Below are positions 63,528-64,000 of a stretch of DNA of 64,000 nt, in pieces (the first letter of the stretch is position 1; every line of letters begins with the position of its first letter). The stretch covers positions 28,505,383 to 28,569,382 of the forward strand of contig NC_053119.1 in assembly GCF_010015445.1 (NCBI RefSeq), given 5' to 3'. This stretch comes from Perca fluviatilis (Eukaryota > Chordata > Actinopteri > Perciformes > Percidae). The position numbers and the translations under genes are program-made. The notes beneath the pieces were generated by a model that did not search any database, was not told the DNA's origin, and saw only the letters and a program-made list of their open reading frames with translations.

Positions 63528-64000
63528 GCTGTCTTTGTGACGGCATGATTCCGATATTATTGCAAACATCTGCTGTTATCCTAGCATTAGCCTATTGCTT
63601 ATTATTATAACATCTAAGTCATGTGATCACAATGACGGTTGCAGATTTTAATAACTTCATAAGCCACAAACCATGGCAACAACAAGCGTGTCCCAGCTGT
63701 CCGCATCACTTTATAGTGTCCCCTGGAAACAGATTCCGTTGTGTTGTTAGCTTCTCGAGAGCCAGCGCTTTTCCTAAATGTTTTGTCAAATTTAATGTTT
63801 CCGCGTCGTCAAGTTGCTGAAGATGTTTTCTAAATGTTGCACGTGTTGTCAAATTGGTGAAGATGTTTCATCATTTGCTTTCGTTGTGTTTTCTTAATTT
63901 GCAGTGGATTGAGCTCTTCACAAGGCTGACTGCTGTTAGAAATTTACTGGACAAAAATTGTTTTCAAGTAGGCTGCATGAGGATTTTACAGGGAGAAAAC
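63528..64000. other. No feature seen
   Basis: The last stretch of the window shows no exon or transposon end that I recognise. Confidence 0.45.

Overview
The window is teleost fish nuclear DNA. It has long AT-rich introns with GT-AG splicing, many short non-autonomous DNA transposons of fish type (hAT-like, TTAA-flanked, Tc1/mariner), and two vertebrate genes that are neighbours in other vertebrates. A percomorph host is my guess from the repeat families; the window does not prove it.

Left part (1-9112, plus strand): the last three coding exons of a PRMT8-type protein arginine methyltransferase (2951-3101, 6934-7055, 8157-8240). The earlier exons lie left of the window.

Middle (about 12765-32531, minus strand; candidate first exon and promoter near 37722-37921): a complete CRACR2A (EFCAB4B / Rab46) gene in its long form. 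I traced 17 coding exons whose splice phases all join. They total 2190 nt, or 729 residues: two EF-hand-like motifs, a coiled coil, a linker, and a Rab GTPase domain ending in Cys-Cys. PRMT8 and CRACR2A face each other tail to tail, as in human 12p13. They are not known to share a pathway: PRMT8 is a membrane-linked neuronal methyltransferase, and CRACR2A is a calcium-responsive Rab used in store-operated calcium entry and vesicle traffic.

Right part (about 38-64 kb): no convincing host exon. It holds a decayed Tc1 element, hAT-like and TTAA elements, a terminal-inverted-repeat element carrying a SANT/Myb-like reading frame, and long stretches with no visible feature.

The richest structural signal is transposon biology. 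One repeat family (TAGTCT ends, 9-bp target duplications) has five copies here. Two of these were hit by other elements with readable 8-bp duplications, and the stack in CRACR2A intron 11 is three levels deep. I found no clearly new cellular system. The points most worth checking are the EF-hand glycine change and the overlapping upstream reading frames in CRACR2A, the RFX-type X-box at its candidate promoter, the microsatellite on a PRMT8 splice acceptor, and the 9-bp-duplication family.
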